A stretch of DNA of 64,000 nt. Source: Candidatus Poribacteria bacterium. GTDB taxonomy: Bacteria; Poribacteria; WGA-4E; PCPOR2b. A program made the position numbers and the translations under genes. How positions within the stretch are numbered: position 1 is the first letter of the stretch; the number at the start of each line of letters is the position of its first letter. The notes beneath the pieces are model-generated. The model saw only the letters and a list, made by a program, of their open reading frames with translations. It made no database searches and was not told the DNA's origin. This document shows positions 16,965 to 25,207 of the stretch, piece by piece. Where the stretch lies: positions 186,001 through 250,000 of the forward strand of contig JAPPKS010000032.1 in NCBI GenBank assembly GCA_028819845.1. The letters run 5' to 3'.

Positions 16965-17990
16965 CTATTTCTGTCCTTCCAGCACCCTTTTGATAGGGTA
17001 GCGGCGATTAATACGCTCAAAGGCATTGGTGAACATCTCACCCAAAAAGCCGATGGAGAAAAATTGCAGCCCTAAAATCATTAGCAGAATGCCCAACATG
17101 AGCAGGGGACGAAATCCGATGCCGCCTTGAACAAACCAGAGTACCGCGAGGTAGAAATTAATTCCTATGCCGCTGATGAAGCATAAAAGTCCCAGTACCC
17201 CAAAGAAGTGGAGCGGTCGTTTCAAGTATCGGTTGAGAAATAGGATGGTCAATAAATCCAAAAAGCCGCGGGGAATGCGTTCAATACCGTATTTCGATTT
17301 TCCGTATTGTCGGGGAAGATGCTTTACAGGTACTTCCGTGACTCGAAAGCCGTTTTGGTAGGCTAAAATCGGCAGATAACGGTGACGGTCGCCGTATACC
17401 AAGAGTTCCTGAATCACTTGGCGTCTATAGGCTTTGAATCCGCAGTTGATGTCGTGGAGGTTGAGACGAGTAAACCAACAGACCACCCGATTAAAGAGTC
17501 GTGAGAGTAACACTTTAGACCACGAATCTTGACGATTGATTTTCCAACCAGACACGACATCGTAACCAGCCTCGATTTTCGCCAAAAAGTTTGGGATTTC
17601 GCTAGGGTCGTCTTGCAAATCGGCATCAATCGTGATGACAACATCTCCCCTCGCACGCGCAAACCCCGCTGCCAACGCCATAGCCTTGCCCATATTGCAG
17701 CGAAACTGGATGACGATGACTTGGGACACCGCCGGCGATTGGATGTTCGCAAATTCTTTGTTTGAAGGACACCGCGTATCCGCTTCTGCAGACACCCCAT
17801 CTTGATGGAAATGATAAATCTCCTGCAAAATATCGAAAGAACCATCTGTGCTGCCATCATCTACGAAAATCATCTCGTACGGCGAACCAATTATCCCCAT
17901 TAAATCGCAAATCTGATAGTAAAGTGGCTTAAGCGTTGGGGCTTCATTGAAGGCGGGAACGATTATGGAGATATGCGTTGATGTTTTCAT
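16965..17990 (-). CDS. Glycosyltransferase family 2, polyprenyl-phosphate (DPM1/ArnC/GtrB-like) type
   Basis: A 341-residue GT2 with ISIIVPAFNEAPTLKPLY at the N-terminus, FVDDGSTDGS and a TIDADLQDDPSEIP block. This last block, together with two C-terminal membrane helices (about 262-325), marks transferases that charge undecaprenyl phosphate with a single sugar. Such a product would feed the GT39 enzyme encoded at 20.3-22.1 kb. ATG 17990 is chosen at the domain edge; a start at 18029 is also open. A decayed paralogue of this gene lies at 18.8-20.3 kb. Confidence 0.87.
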   Translation of the reverse strand: MKTSTHISIIVPAFNEAPTLKPLYYQICDLMGIIGSPYEMIFVDDGSTDGSFDILQEIYHFHQDGVSAEADTRCPSNKEFANIQSPAVSQVIVIQFRCNMGKAMALAAGFARARGDVVITIDADLQDDPSEIPNFLAKIEAGYDVVSGWKINRQDSWSKVLLSRLFNRVVCWFTRLNLHDINCGFKAYRRQVIQELLVYGDRHRYLPILAYQNGFRVTEVPVKHLPRQYGKSKYGIERIPRGFLDLLTILFLNRYLKRPLHFFGVLGLLCFISGIGINFYLAVLWFVQGGIGFRPLLMLGILLMILGLQFFSIGFLGEMFTNAFERINRRYPIKRVLEGQK

Positions 17991-18122
17991 ATGGGTTATC
18001 TTTGCAGCTATTGTGGCGCCTACTACCATGATTTTACCGGTGTTTGCGATGATTTCTATTTATTTACGACTGACTACTTTGGTGCGATTTCGCGTCATGA
18101 ATGGATTGCCTAAGGTAGTCTG

Positions 18123-18622
18123 TTAATTGCGGTTTTTTCGCGGATTAAGGAACTGCATTGAAGGAGCCTCAAGGGTCACTCTCTTCCCCGAAATATCAAA
18201 GTTGATTTGTTTTGATGCAATGTTTTCAATTGTAGCATTCCCAACCCTTTCGCCTAGAATCACGTAATAGGTTTGTTTAGATCTTCGTTCCTTCAGGAGT
18301 GCTTTGGCCGTTTCACCACGAGATCCAATCCAAGTTGCTATCAAAGTGTATTCAGTTCGTGTTTCGGTGGCTTCCAACCCAGTGGGCGAAAGAGGTTATT
18401 TTCAACGATAACACGATAGAAGTCACGTTCACGGCCAAATTGCAAATTTGCATTTTCTTGATTTGTCCGGCTTCGCTCCAATAAGTCAACGTGCGCATGC
18501 GTCTGGTTGCATTGAAGTAAGAATAGAAGCAGGCCAATAACAAAACATACGAGCAACACAACAGCAATTCCACTGTGGTAGTTTACTGGCCACATTAATC
18601 TTCGCCGCATTTCCGTCTCCAT
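18123..18622 (-). pseudogene. GspC/PilP-like inner-membrane protein, broken by a frameshift
   Basis: Two overlapping minus-strand frames make one protein. The first (18622 to 18341) has a membrane helix and ends in DFYRVIVENNLFRPLGW, the usual segment before a type II secretion GspC homology region. The second (from 18377) carries the beta-rich continuation YTLIATWIGS and VILGERVGNATIENI. Joining them needs a -1 shift near 18350-18365. Either a base was lost or gained, or the assembly has an error; no strong slippery heptamer is visible. The GspC/PilP assignment rests on pattern and is moderate. No other secretion gene is adjacent. Confidence 0.5.
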
Positions 18623-18800
18623 TTTTCTTTGGACTCCTACGTTGAATTGTGATTCCGGTGGCTAACTCGCCTATGATTACGCGTGATGTCCACGTCTGTT
18701 TGCCGACAACTCTATGGAGACACTGCCCGAGTAACTTGGGAGAATGCAAGGTAATCTCATTTACATTCCCCTGCCTGTAGACAAAATCGCAAACTTCGTC
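18486..18800 (-). other. Unassigned coding-like remnant upstream of the GspC-like gene
   Basis: An open frame reads NVNEITLHSPKLLGQ and TSRVIIGELATGITIQRR, then runs out of frame into the start of the GspC-like gene. It joins directly to the decayed GT2 sequence at about 18.80 kb. It looks like the tail of a real gene fused to glycosyltransferase remains, but no family was recognised. Confidence 0.3.
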
Positions 18801-18946
18801 GATCTTCGCCAAGAGACGCTGCACTTCGATTGGGTCATCTCATAGATCGGTGTCAATGGTGGTGACAACATCTCCCTTTGGACGCGCAAACCTCGCTGCC
18901 AACGCCTTGCCCATATTGCGTCGGAACTAGATGACGACGACTTAGA

Positions 18947-20044
18947 CTACATCGTGCACTTGATTTTCGCACTCATATGCCTGGTTTTAAGGACGCGGTG
19001 TATCCGCCGCCGCAGATTTTCATTTTTGATAAAGGCTAGGAGTTGCGCAGTTGTTTGGAGCGTATAAAGGCGTTGAGCCAAATAATCACGGACAGCCTTT
19101 CTGACAAGTGAGAGTTTTGCTTCAAACCAACGGGTACCGGTGTGATAACAGTGATGCTCAATTCTCAGAAAGGCTCTCAGCGCTAAGCCGATATGATTGC
19201 TTTGAGTGCGAGTCAATTGCACTTGTGCTCGTTCGATACCAACGAATTGCTTGATTCCACGTTGATATTCCTCTATCGCCCAAGACCATTCTGTATATTT
19301 GAGACGGGTTAACTCGTCCATGTGTAAGTCATTGGTTGCCCAATATTCAATGTCACCTTTTGGAGTGTCCACCTTGAATACCAAAATCAATCCATAACCC
19401 TTAAGATGAACAATCGTACCCGTTGATTCAATCGGCACTGTATTTACAGGACGATTGCCGGAATAGTCTTTACTGACCTGTCGGTTGGCAGCTAGACGAG
19501 TCAGCCATCTCCAACCATACCCTCGGATGGCTTTTAGATTCTCTAAGCTAGCATACCAACTATCAAAGCAAAGGCATTCGGGAACAAAGCCACGCTGCTT
19601 CGCTGCCGCCAGCATGGCACGGAAATGGTCATTTTTCGTCAAGCCGTCCTTGGCTTTGTTATAGATTCGATAATCACATGGAATATGTCTATCGCCATTC
19701 GTCCAAATCAAAGTGATTAGGTTAATGCCATGCACAACTCAATGGTGTTTCCCCGACCAGTGTTTTGTCACTAGGTCAATCTTTTGGGAATAAGGTTTAT
19801 CTAGGGTCGAATCATCTATAACTTGGACGCCTGATTTCAATTGCACCTGACTTTTTGATTCGTGCCACAGTTTGCCAGTATCGGGTTCATCTCGATGTAA
19901 CAGTCTCGTTATCGAATCATGAGCCGATGAGTCATCAGTTTGGGGTTGAACCTTTTCTGCCTCAAGACAACTGTAACTTCGCTGAGTGCAAACCAAGAAA
20001 TTGATATAGTCAATGTCATTATATTTCGGTGGATTCATGCTCAA
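18947..20044 (-). pseudogene. IS701/IS4-like DDE transposase with one in-frame stop
   Basis: Two parts in the same frame are separated by a single TGA at 19739-19741. The 101-residue N-terminal part holds the first catalytic Asp in VIDDSTLDKPYSQK. The 262-residue C-terminal part holds FDSWYASLENL (second Asp) and EWSWAIEEYQRGIKQF (Glu region). An Arg codon CGA changed to TGA would explain the stop. The frame has no stop inside the element and runs about 90 bases past the left end into glycosyltransferase remains. Family placement is by recalled motif only. Confidence 0.75.
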
Positions 20045-20080
20045 ATTATAACCTTTTTAATCTCAACTGCCTAACTCCTA
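19037..20080. mobile_element. Insertion sequence, 1044 bp, with terminal inverted repeats
   Basis: The left end is TAGGAGTTGCGCAGTTG (19037-19053). The right end, read inward, is TAGGAGTTAGGCAGTTG (20064-20080 on the opposite strand), giving 15 of 17 matches. A 6-bp direct repeat AAAGGC flanks it at 19031-19036 and 20081-20086. It carries one transposase gene with a nonsense codon. It interrupts a GT2 paralogue. Confidence 0.85.
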
Positions 20081-20287
20081 AAAGGCAATAAATTTCTTCC
20101 ATGATGTCCATCGAACCAACCGTGCTTCCATCGTCCACGAAAATCATCTCATACGGTGACTCGATTATCCCCAAAACATCTCGAATCTGATGGTAGAGCG
20201 TTTTAAGAGACGCAGCTCCGTTGAATTCAGGGAGGATATTCGAAATATACGAGGGAATTCGATCGTATGCCATCTCGTTGATTTGCC

Positions 20288-22069
20288 TCAATGACTTGTA
20301 ATAGATTCATTCACTTTGTAAATCCATGCATAATCGACACCGTTGATATGAACGACATGCTCTAACGTCAACTTTCGCAAGGATGTTGTTGGTGGTATCC
20401 AGCCAATCTGTTTGTCCCGAATGTATACTACCACAAAATCGGATTCGAGAGGTGTGGTTGGGGTATCAATTGTGCGGGTTCGCCCTCTAAAATAGTGCTG
20501 CAGAAACCCACCGAATTGTGTCACTTGGACCGCCAACTGTTCGGCGTTGGGTTTTTCGTTGAGGTATTCGGCGGCGAGATCTAACCCTGTTCCACCGCCT
20601 TGGGAGATATTGTTTTCAATCCAATCCGCAGGAATTGCCGGATGGTGATATGCACGATAGTTTGGGTGAAGGCTCAAGACCGGTGTAGCATGTAAAAACA
20701 GAACGAGAACCAATGCCGCGTAACTGAACACCGGTTTCTTGACGGCATTTTGCACCAGACGCATCAGTGACACGGCGCCAATAGCTGCTAACACGTCCCA
20801 AGCTGGAGCGGTTATAACAAGGTATCGTGCCATTTTTTTTGCAACAAGCGTCAATCCCCACAAGTAGAAGCAACTAAATACCAGTAGGGCGAGACCCACA
20901 CGAAAAGCTAACGGAGCCTGTTTGCGCCGCTTCCATAATTGCCAAATTGCAAATACAACTAGCGCGGCAGTCAAAGGCGCGCTATTGATTACCCCGTGCA
21001 CGGGGTAGTATAACCAGCTCTGAGCGAAACTGACCTTACCAAGAAACAGTTGTGGGATTTCGTGCGGTGTGGTCAACGCCCAAAAAACGCGGGCGAAAAT
21101 CAAGCGGCTGGCACTCAACAAAATTGCGACGATACCCAAAAGCCCACAGGCGATTACAAGTTTACCTAAACCAGCCTGAATGCGCGATGTACGCTTTCCA
21201 TCGGTAAAGGAGGTCCCGTCATCCGGCGAAACTCTTTCCGAATGGCGCTGTGCAGCAACGACGGCTATCCCAAGCACCACGATGATAAGTAAAGGAGACA
21301 GTGGGACTGAACCCAGGCGCAACGTCCATAGATATGGCCAAAGCAGGATAACAGTTGAAATTGCAGTCGTTGCCCACAAACAAACGCCCCAAAAGACACG
21401 GGATGCCATCTGTATACCGTGGTATCCGAAAAGTAGAAACGGTAGAAATAACACAAAACCACCAGAAAGGCTCTTCGAGAGGCACGCCAATCCGAAACAG
21501 ATACCAGAAAAGACAATTTCGCGGCACCGGCAAACTTTAGCCTCAAGATAACACAGCCAGCAGAGCAACGAAACCATCAGAAATAGAGTCGCCAGCGCAT
21601 CGGTATGAAGCCGCCGGCTTTCACCGAGAAGAAAAGGATCGAGCGCAAGGAATAGGACACTCACACATGCCACAGCGTTACCCAATAGCCGACGTAGTAA
21701 CAGTCCGATTACCAAGATGAGCAAGCCGGTCAGAAGCGCAACGGGTAAGCGAACAGATGAGAGCCGCGCTGGAGAGAGAAATTTTCGCGTAACCAAGGCT
21801 GGTGCTATTTCTAATGCGTCACCGTACTCGCGCCAGAGCGCAAATCCACCGAGCCAAATGGTTGTTACGCCGGGATGATAGGATTGGAATGTGCCTGAAT
21901 ACTCATGATGTTGCAGGGCAATCGCAAAACTACGGGAACGGTGCAACCATGTGGTTTCGTCAGAGGACCAAGCGGCGTTTAGGGAGAGCATGCGGGGTAG
22001 GAAGTTAAGAAGTCCAATTGTGATGAGTATTACACCCGTAAAACCGCAGCGTTTAAACCGTGTCTTCAT
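20288..22069 (-). CDS. GT39-type (ArnT/PMT superfamily) membrane glycosyltransferase
   Basis: A 593-residue integral membrane protein with a dozen or so helices. The first periplasmic loop contains SLNAAWSSDETTW with the acidic pair expected of GT-C enzymes, followed by SYHPGVTTIWLGG. The soluble C-terminal 100 residues follow the last helix (near 470). GT39 enzymes use polyprenyl-phosphate sugars as donors to glycosylate proteins or lipids on the outer face of the membrane. The polyprenyl-type GT2 at 17.0 kb is the likely donor-maker. It is the first intact gene of the polysaccharide region and ends at the decayed GT2. Confidence 0.82.
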   Translation of the reverse strand: MKTRFKRCGFTGVILITIGLLNFLPRMLSLNAAWSSDETTWLHRSRSFAIALQHHEYSGTFQSYHPGVTTIWLGGFALWREYGDALEIAPALVTRKFLSPARLSSVRLPVALLTGLLILVIGLLLRRLLGNAVACVSVLFLALDPFLLGESRRLHTDALATLFLMVSLLCWLCYLEAKVCRCREIVFSGICFGLACLSKSLSGGFVLFLPFLLFGYHGIQMASRVFWGVCLWATTAISTVILLWPYLWTLRLGSVPLSPLLIIVVLGIAVVAAQRHSERVSPDDGTSFTDGKRTSRIQAGLGKLVIACGLLGIVAILLSASRLIFARVFWALTTPHEIPQLFLGKVSFAQSWLYYPVHGVINSAPLTAALVVFAIWQLWKRRKQAPLAFRVGLALLVFSCFYLWGLTLVAKKMARYLVITAPAWDVLAAIGAVSLMRLVQNAVKKPVFSYAALVLVLFLHATPVLSLHPNYRAYHHPAIPADWIENNISQGGGTGLDLAAEYLNEKPNAEQLAVQVTQFGGFLQHYFRGRTRTIDTPTTPLESDFVVVYIRDKQIGWIPPTTSLRKLTLEHVVHINGVDYAWIYKVNESITSH

Positions 22070-22126
22070 TTTTTAATCTCGCTTAATTTTGCGGCAATTG
22101 CTATTCAGACGGTACTTTGGGAATTA

Positions 22127-23581
22127 TCATCTTTGTTTTACCATTGCATAAACAGGAATCTCCAGTGGTTGTGTATGCGGTTCTGCGAAAATTTCAACGT
22201 TAGTTTTTAATGCACCGCTGGGGGTCGCAGGTAACAGCGTCACCGTCATCTCGTATTTCGTTTGATCTGCCAAAGATTTCAAATCAACATGAAGCCATTC
22301 AGAGTGGCTGCGGGCATTAACTAATTTTGTGCTTGGAACTCTCACTAGAATCTTGGCGGTTTTGGATGTTGATTGCCCTTTGTCAATGACACCAAAGAAA
22401 ATTGTGTTTGGAACACAGGAAATTGCATCCAGAATCAGTCCTTGAACAGGGAGTTCTAGTTCTGGTTTCTCAGCGATATTTGTATAAATCGTAATCATTT
22501 CATCAAGAGTATTGCTTTCACTATTTTCTAGTAATAGTCCGGACACAGCTATATGTAGTGTGACATGGTTAGAGTTTTGTCCGTCATAGATGGGCTCAAC
22601 GGCAATAGCAGGGCTTGATGTTTCTATCGAAGTAATTTGAACATTTTGATTTTCAAGACCAATTAATGTAGCTTGACGTTCAATGGTCTCCGTCCTCGCA
22701 AACTTTCCCGCATACAGAATTTTCGGTGATAACCGGAGCGGTAGTTTCACTGTCCCTCGAATCGTCAATATATAGCGAGGTTCCTTAGAATCATTGACGT
22801 AGATTTTCATTGACTCCTCAAATCGGCTTGATTTCTCCGATAGACTAACCCTCATATCTACTAATTTAGTTTCTTTAGACCTTATGACTGTACCAATTTG
22901 TAACAAAGTAGTAGAACATAAACACGAACTGTCGATATTCGATACAGTGTAAGACACATTCGCAAAATTAGTTAGGTGAAAAGTTTTTTCAACCACTGTT
23001 TCCTGGAATTGAATTGTGCCGATGTCATAAATCAATTCTTCTACACCTGAAACAAGTGAGTCAGGAGAATTCGGTAGTGGTTTTTCAAAACAGAGTGCTG
23101 TGCCTTCCCACATGTCAGATAGCCTTTTCTTCGAGATAATATAGGGCTTCTTGGGCGGGTCCAAAATATGCACATCGGCTCCCTCAATTTTTTCAACCAC
23201 GAAGAAATGGTTCCCATTTACATGCAGAATTACAGGACCTGCTCTCTTAGCCAATTCATCTATAGTCGTGTGAAGGGCAACAGGTTGTAATCCCTTCCGT
23301 TGACTGGCTTCAAAAATCCCTTCAAGAGAAGTCCCACGGGCTTCCGTTTTGGACAGAACCGTAAGTTCTTCAACGTCCGCCTCAATTCTATATAATTGGC
23401 ACACTTCTAATAGACTTAACGGACCGCATAGATTTTCTGTAGGGGTTTCAGGCGTTAAAGCGGTGTTACTTGCCTTTGTGATGGTTCCGGTGTTTGAGGG
23501 TAAAAACCGAGCCAAAATCAATACTCCCATCGCAAAAACAAACAAAAGAACGACCGATAGTTTCCATAAAATCGATTGCAT
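22127..23581 (-). CDS. Membrane-anchored C39-like peptidase fused to a DUF1573-type domain
   Basis: A 484-residue protein. One N-terminal membrane helix (about 6-27) is followed by a papain-like C39 domain: Cys in NLCGPLSLLEV, His in NGNHFFVVEKI and Asp in ILDPP. The usual oxyanion Gln before the Cys is not obvious. From about residue 165 an extracytoplasmic DUF1573-like segment follows (FHLTNFANVSY, then IDSSCLCSTTLL), then two more Ig-like units. C39 domains cleave double-glycine leaders; here the domain would face outward and no ABC transporter is attached. ATG 23581 is chosen because AGGAAAGG lies seven bases upstream. Confidence 0.75.
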   Translation of the reverse strand: MQSILWKLSVVLLFVFAMGVLILARFLPSNTGTITKASNTALTPETPTENLCGPLSLLEVCQLYRIEADVEELTVLSKTEARGTSLEGIFEASQRKGLQPVALHTTIDELAKRAGPVILHVNGNHFFVVEKIEGADVHILDPPKKPYIISKKRLSDMWEGTALCFEKPLPNSPDSLVSGVEELIYDIGTIQFQETVVEKTFHLTNFANVSYTVSNIDSSCLCSTTLLQIGTVIRSKETKLVDMRVSLSEKSSRFEESMKIYVNDSKEPRYILTIRGTVKLPLRLSPKILYAGKFARTETIERQATLIGLENQNVQITSIETSSPAIAVEPIYDGQNSNHVTLHIAVSGLLLENSESNTLDEMITIYTNIAEKPELELPVQGLILDAISCVPNTIFFGVIDKGQSTSKTAKILVRVPSTKLVNARSHSEWLHVDLKSLADQTKYEMTVTLLPATPSGALKTNVEIFAEPHTQPLEIPVYAMVKQR

Positions 23582-23757
23582 TATTCGACCTTTCCTGAAA
23601 TTTTCGTTGAAGTTCAATGCTAAGAACCTGTTCGAAAAGTATGTAGCTGAACCATTGTTTGGTCATTTCAGGGCAATAATCATCGGATTTTCAAGGTATT
23701 TACCCCAAAATAGCTTCTCCCGAAGACGGATTTGGACTTTTAAAACAAGTTCTAAGG

Positions 23758-24354
23758 CTATTGTTGCAATTGCCTTAACTCACGACTCAGATAATACTCC
23801 TCTTTACCAAGTTCCGCCTGTTGCAGTTGTAGTTCCCGACGCCGAGTGGCGATTTCTCTATCTCTCTCCATCTCTTCTGGCATCTGTTCGGTTGGTTCCT
23901 GACCACGCGGATAACGGGGTGGTAGAGCAGATTCTTCGTCTTCCAACTGCTTAATCTGCTCGGAAAGCTGCTCAATTTGTCGCTTTATTTCGGCGATGCG
24001 TATTTGACGCTCTGATGACTTGGTAGCATCGGCTTCGTCGATTTCATATCCTGGTTCAATCTGACCTTCTGTTGACTGAAATTGGAAAACTTCTTGTTCA
24101 TCATTCAATTCTGTTACCCGTTGTTCAAACTGCTGCCCGTCGACAGGATGCGATATTTTTTTTGGTGCGCGGGTTTTCTTGGTAAGCGGTGTGAAACGAA
24201 CGCCAGTGTTTGGTACGTCCGATCGTTCAGCCTCATCCACTATCTCATCTTTAGTAGATTGTGTTGATATCGACCGATTTACGCGCACAAAAGCAATTAT
24301 TGATATGAGAAAAATACAGACCGAGAAGACAAGGAATAGGCGTAGCCAAATCAT
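23758..24354 (-). CDS. Membrane-anchored coiled-coil protein
   Basis: A 198-residue protein of unknown family. An N-terminal membrane helix (residues 3-24) is followed by a basic linker (LTKKTRAPKKISHP) and then a highly charged Gln/Glu-rich region, about residues 115-198. There IAEIKRQIEQLSEQIKQLED and RRELQLQQAELGKEEYY give a coiled-coil pattern broken by a Pro-rich turn. It lies between the C39/DUF1573 gene and the cysteine-rich gene, all on one strand. It could be a scaffold or tether; this is only a suggestion from shape. Confidence 0.6.
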   Translation of the reverse strand: MIWLRLFLVFSVCIFLISIIAFVRVNRSISTQSTKDEIVDEAERSDVPNTGVRFTPLTKKTRAPKKISHPVDGQQFEQRVTELNDEQEVFQFQSTEGQIEPGYEIDEADATKSSERQIRIAEIKRQIEQLSEQIKQLEDEESALPPRYPRGQEPTEQMPEEMERDREIATRRRELQLQQAELGKEEYYLSRELRQLQQ

Positions 24355-24557
24355 TTAATAACACCCCTATAGAATTCACGCACTTGGAAACAAATAGTTT
24401 ATAATACAGTTTGGAGCGACACTCTTTTTTCAAATCCGTTGTTTTCAAGCCAAGACCACGATTATTAGGCAAGCGGTGCGTGCTTATCTCGCTCAACCCA
24501 TTTTCACCTTAAAATACAACTGCGCAAGTCCTAAGCCTATTTCAAAAAGGTTTTGGC

Positions 24558-24591
24558 CCGTGTGGGCATACATTAAGGTATTCCCACACGG
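24558..24591 (-). terminator. Strong intergenic hairpin, possible terminator or attenuator
   Basis: CCGTGTGGG and CCCACACGG pair, extended by ATAC and GTAT, around a short loop. It lies after the cysteine-rich gene and 200 bases before the coiled-coil gene start. The T-rich run is about 12 bases beyond the stem on the minus strand, so an ordinary terminator is uncertain. A second imperfect inverted repeat (GTGAAAC at 24617, GTTTCAC at 24660) spans the stop of the cysteine-rich gene. Nothing else was recognised between 24355 and 24634. Confidence 0.45.
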
Positions 24592-24634
24592 ACCACAATG
24601 CCGGTGAGTTCGCAACGTGAAACGACACGACTGC

Positions 24635-25048
24635 CTAAGAACAACTCACAGCGCGTCGTGTTTCACTACAGTCAGGACCTAGGTTCGTATACTTGTACAC
24701 ATACGGTAATACACACTCATCGACAGGACATGCGCAAGAAACTGCCCGCATCAAATGAGTTTGGTGTTGCCCGTTACAATCATACCATTTATGGGGGCCA
24801 CTACAGTAACCGCCAGTACGCGTTTGAATTGTCTTTGGGCAATTATAGGGATCTTCACAGGGTTGGTTGTTACAACTCGGTGAAGGTCCCGTCCATCTAC
24901 CAGGCGCTATACATCTTTCACAGTTAGCCGCCCCCCAAATTTCACTAATTTGGATTGGCGTCTGCACAGAAGTTGCATAACTGAAAGCGACAATACAACA
25001 GATGGCGGCACAACCTATCAACATCGCCATCAAGCTTATCCGTTTCAG
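24635..25048 (-). CDS. Small secreted cysteine-rich protein (CTG start)
   Basis: A 137-residue protein of unrecognised family. With start CTG at 25048, the N-terminus reads (M)KRISLMAMLIG and continues as a hydrophobic core ending at FSYA, a normal signal peptide. CTG is chosen because GGAGG at 25055-25059 lies six bases upstream and an in-frame stop lies just before it; ATG 25030 or 25024 would lose the basic n-region. The mature part holds 12 cysteines in about 110 residues (CERC, CNNQPC and CACPVDEC among them), suggesting up to six disulfides. It neighbours the C39/DUF1573 protein and a CcdA-type thiol protein gene. Confidence 0.65.
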   Translation of the reverse strand: MKRISLMAMLIGCAAICCIVAFSYATSVQTPIQISEIWGAANCERCIAPGRWTGPSPSCNNQPCEDPYNCPKTIQTRTGGYCSGPHKWYDCNGQHQTHLMRAVSCACPVDECVLPYVYKYTNLGPDCSETRRAVSCS

Positions 25049-25207
25049 TTTTTACCTCCATTTTGGCAAACTAAATAGTTTTGCCTTCTCTTGGCGCTTA
25101 CTCACCGGCAAAGTGTTTTGTAAGGTTGATACTATGCACGAAAACTCAGAATCAACATCATTCTTCGTGCTGTTAATCGACACTACATAATCTGAGGGCA
25201 GAATCAA

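Larger units (their letters stand above)
18800..20291 (-). pseudogene. Decayed GT2 glycosyltransferase split by an IS
   Basis: The part at 20087-20291 encodes an N-terminus similar to the intact GT2 at 17.0-18.0 kb (SPYEMIFVDDGS is identical). The part at 18800-19036 carries on the same protein (MGKA, GDVVTTIDTDL, DDPIEV) with several in-frame stops. Between them sits a 1044-bp IS. Removing the IS and one copy of its 6-bp target duplication restores a continuous alignment (EIYCLYQK against EIYHFHQD). The gene is therefore a duplicate of its neighbour that was inactivated, with insertion and point decay both visible. Confidence 0.85.

Noticed and set aside
19739-19741. TGA in the transposase as selenocysteine
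   Set aside because: No selenocysteine insertion hairpin or selenoprotein family match; CGA-to-TGA mutation in a decaying element is simpler.
24251-24496. Minus-strand frame of 81 codons before the coiled-coil gene
   Set aside because: It overlaps the coiled-coil gene in another frame, lacks a ribosome binding site and has no domain.
24598-24927. Plus-strand frame of 109 codons opposite the Cys-rich gene
   Set aside because: The minus frame has a signal peptide, ribosome binding site and regular cysteines; this one has none of these.
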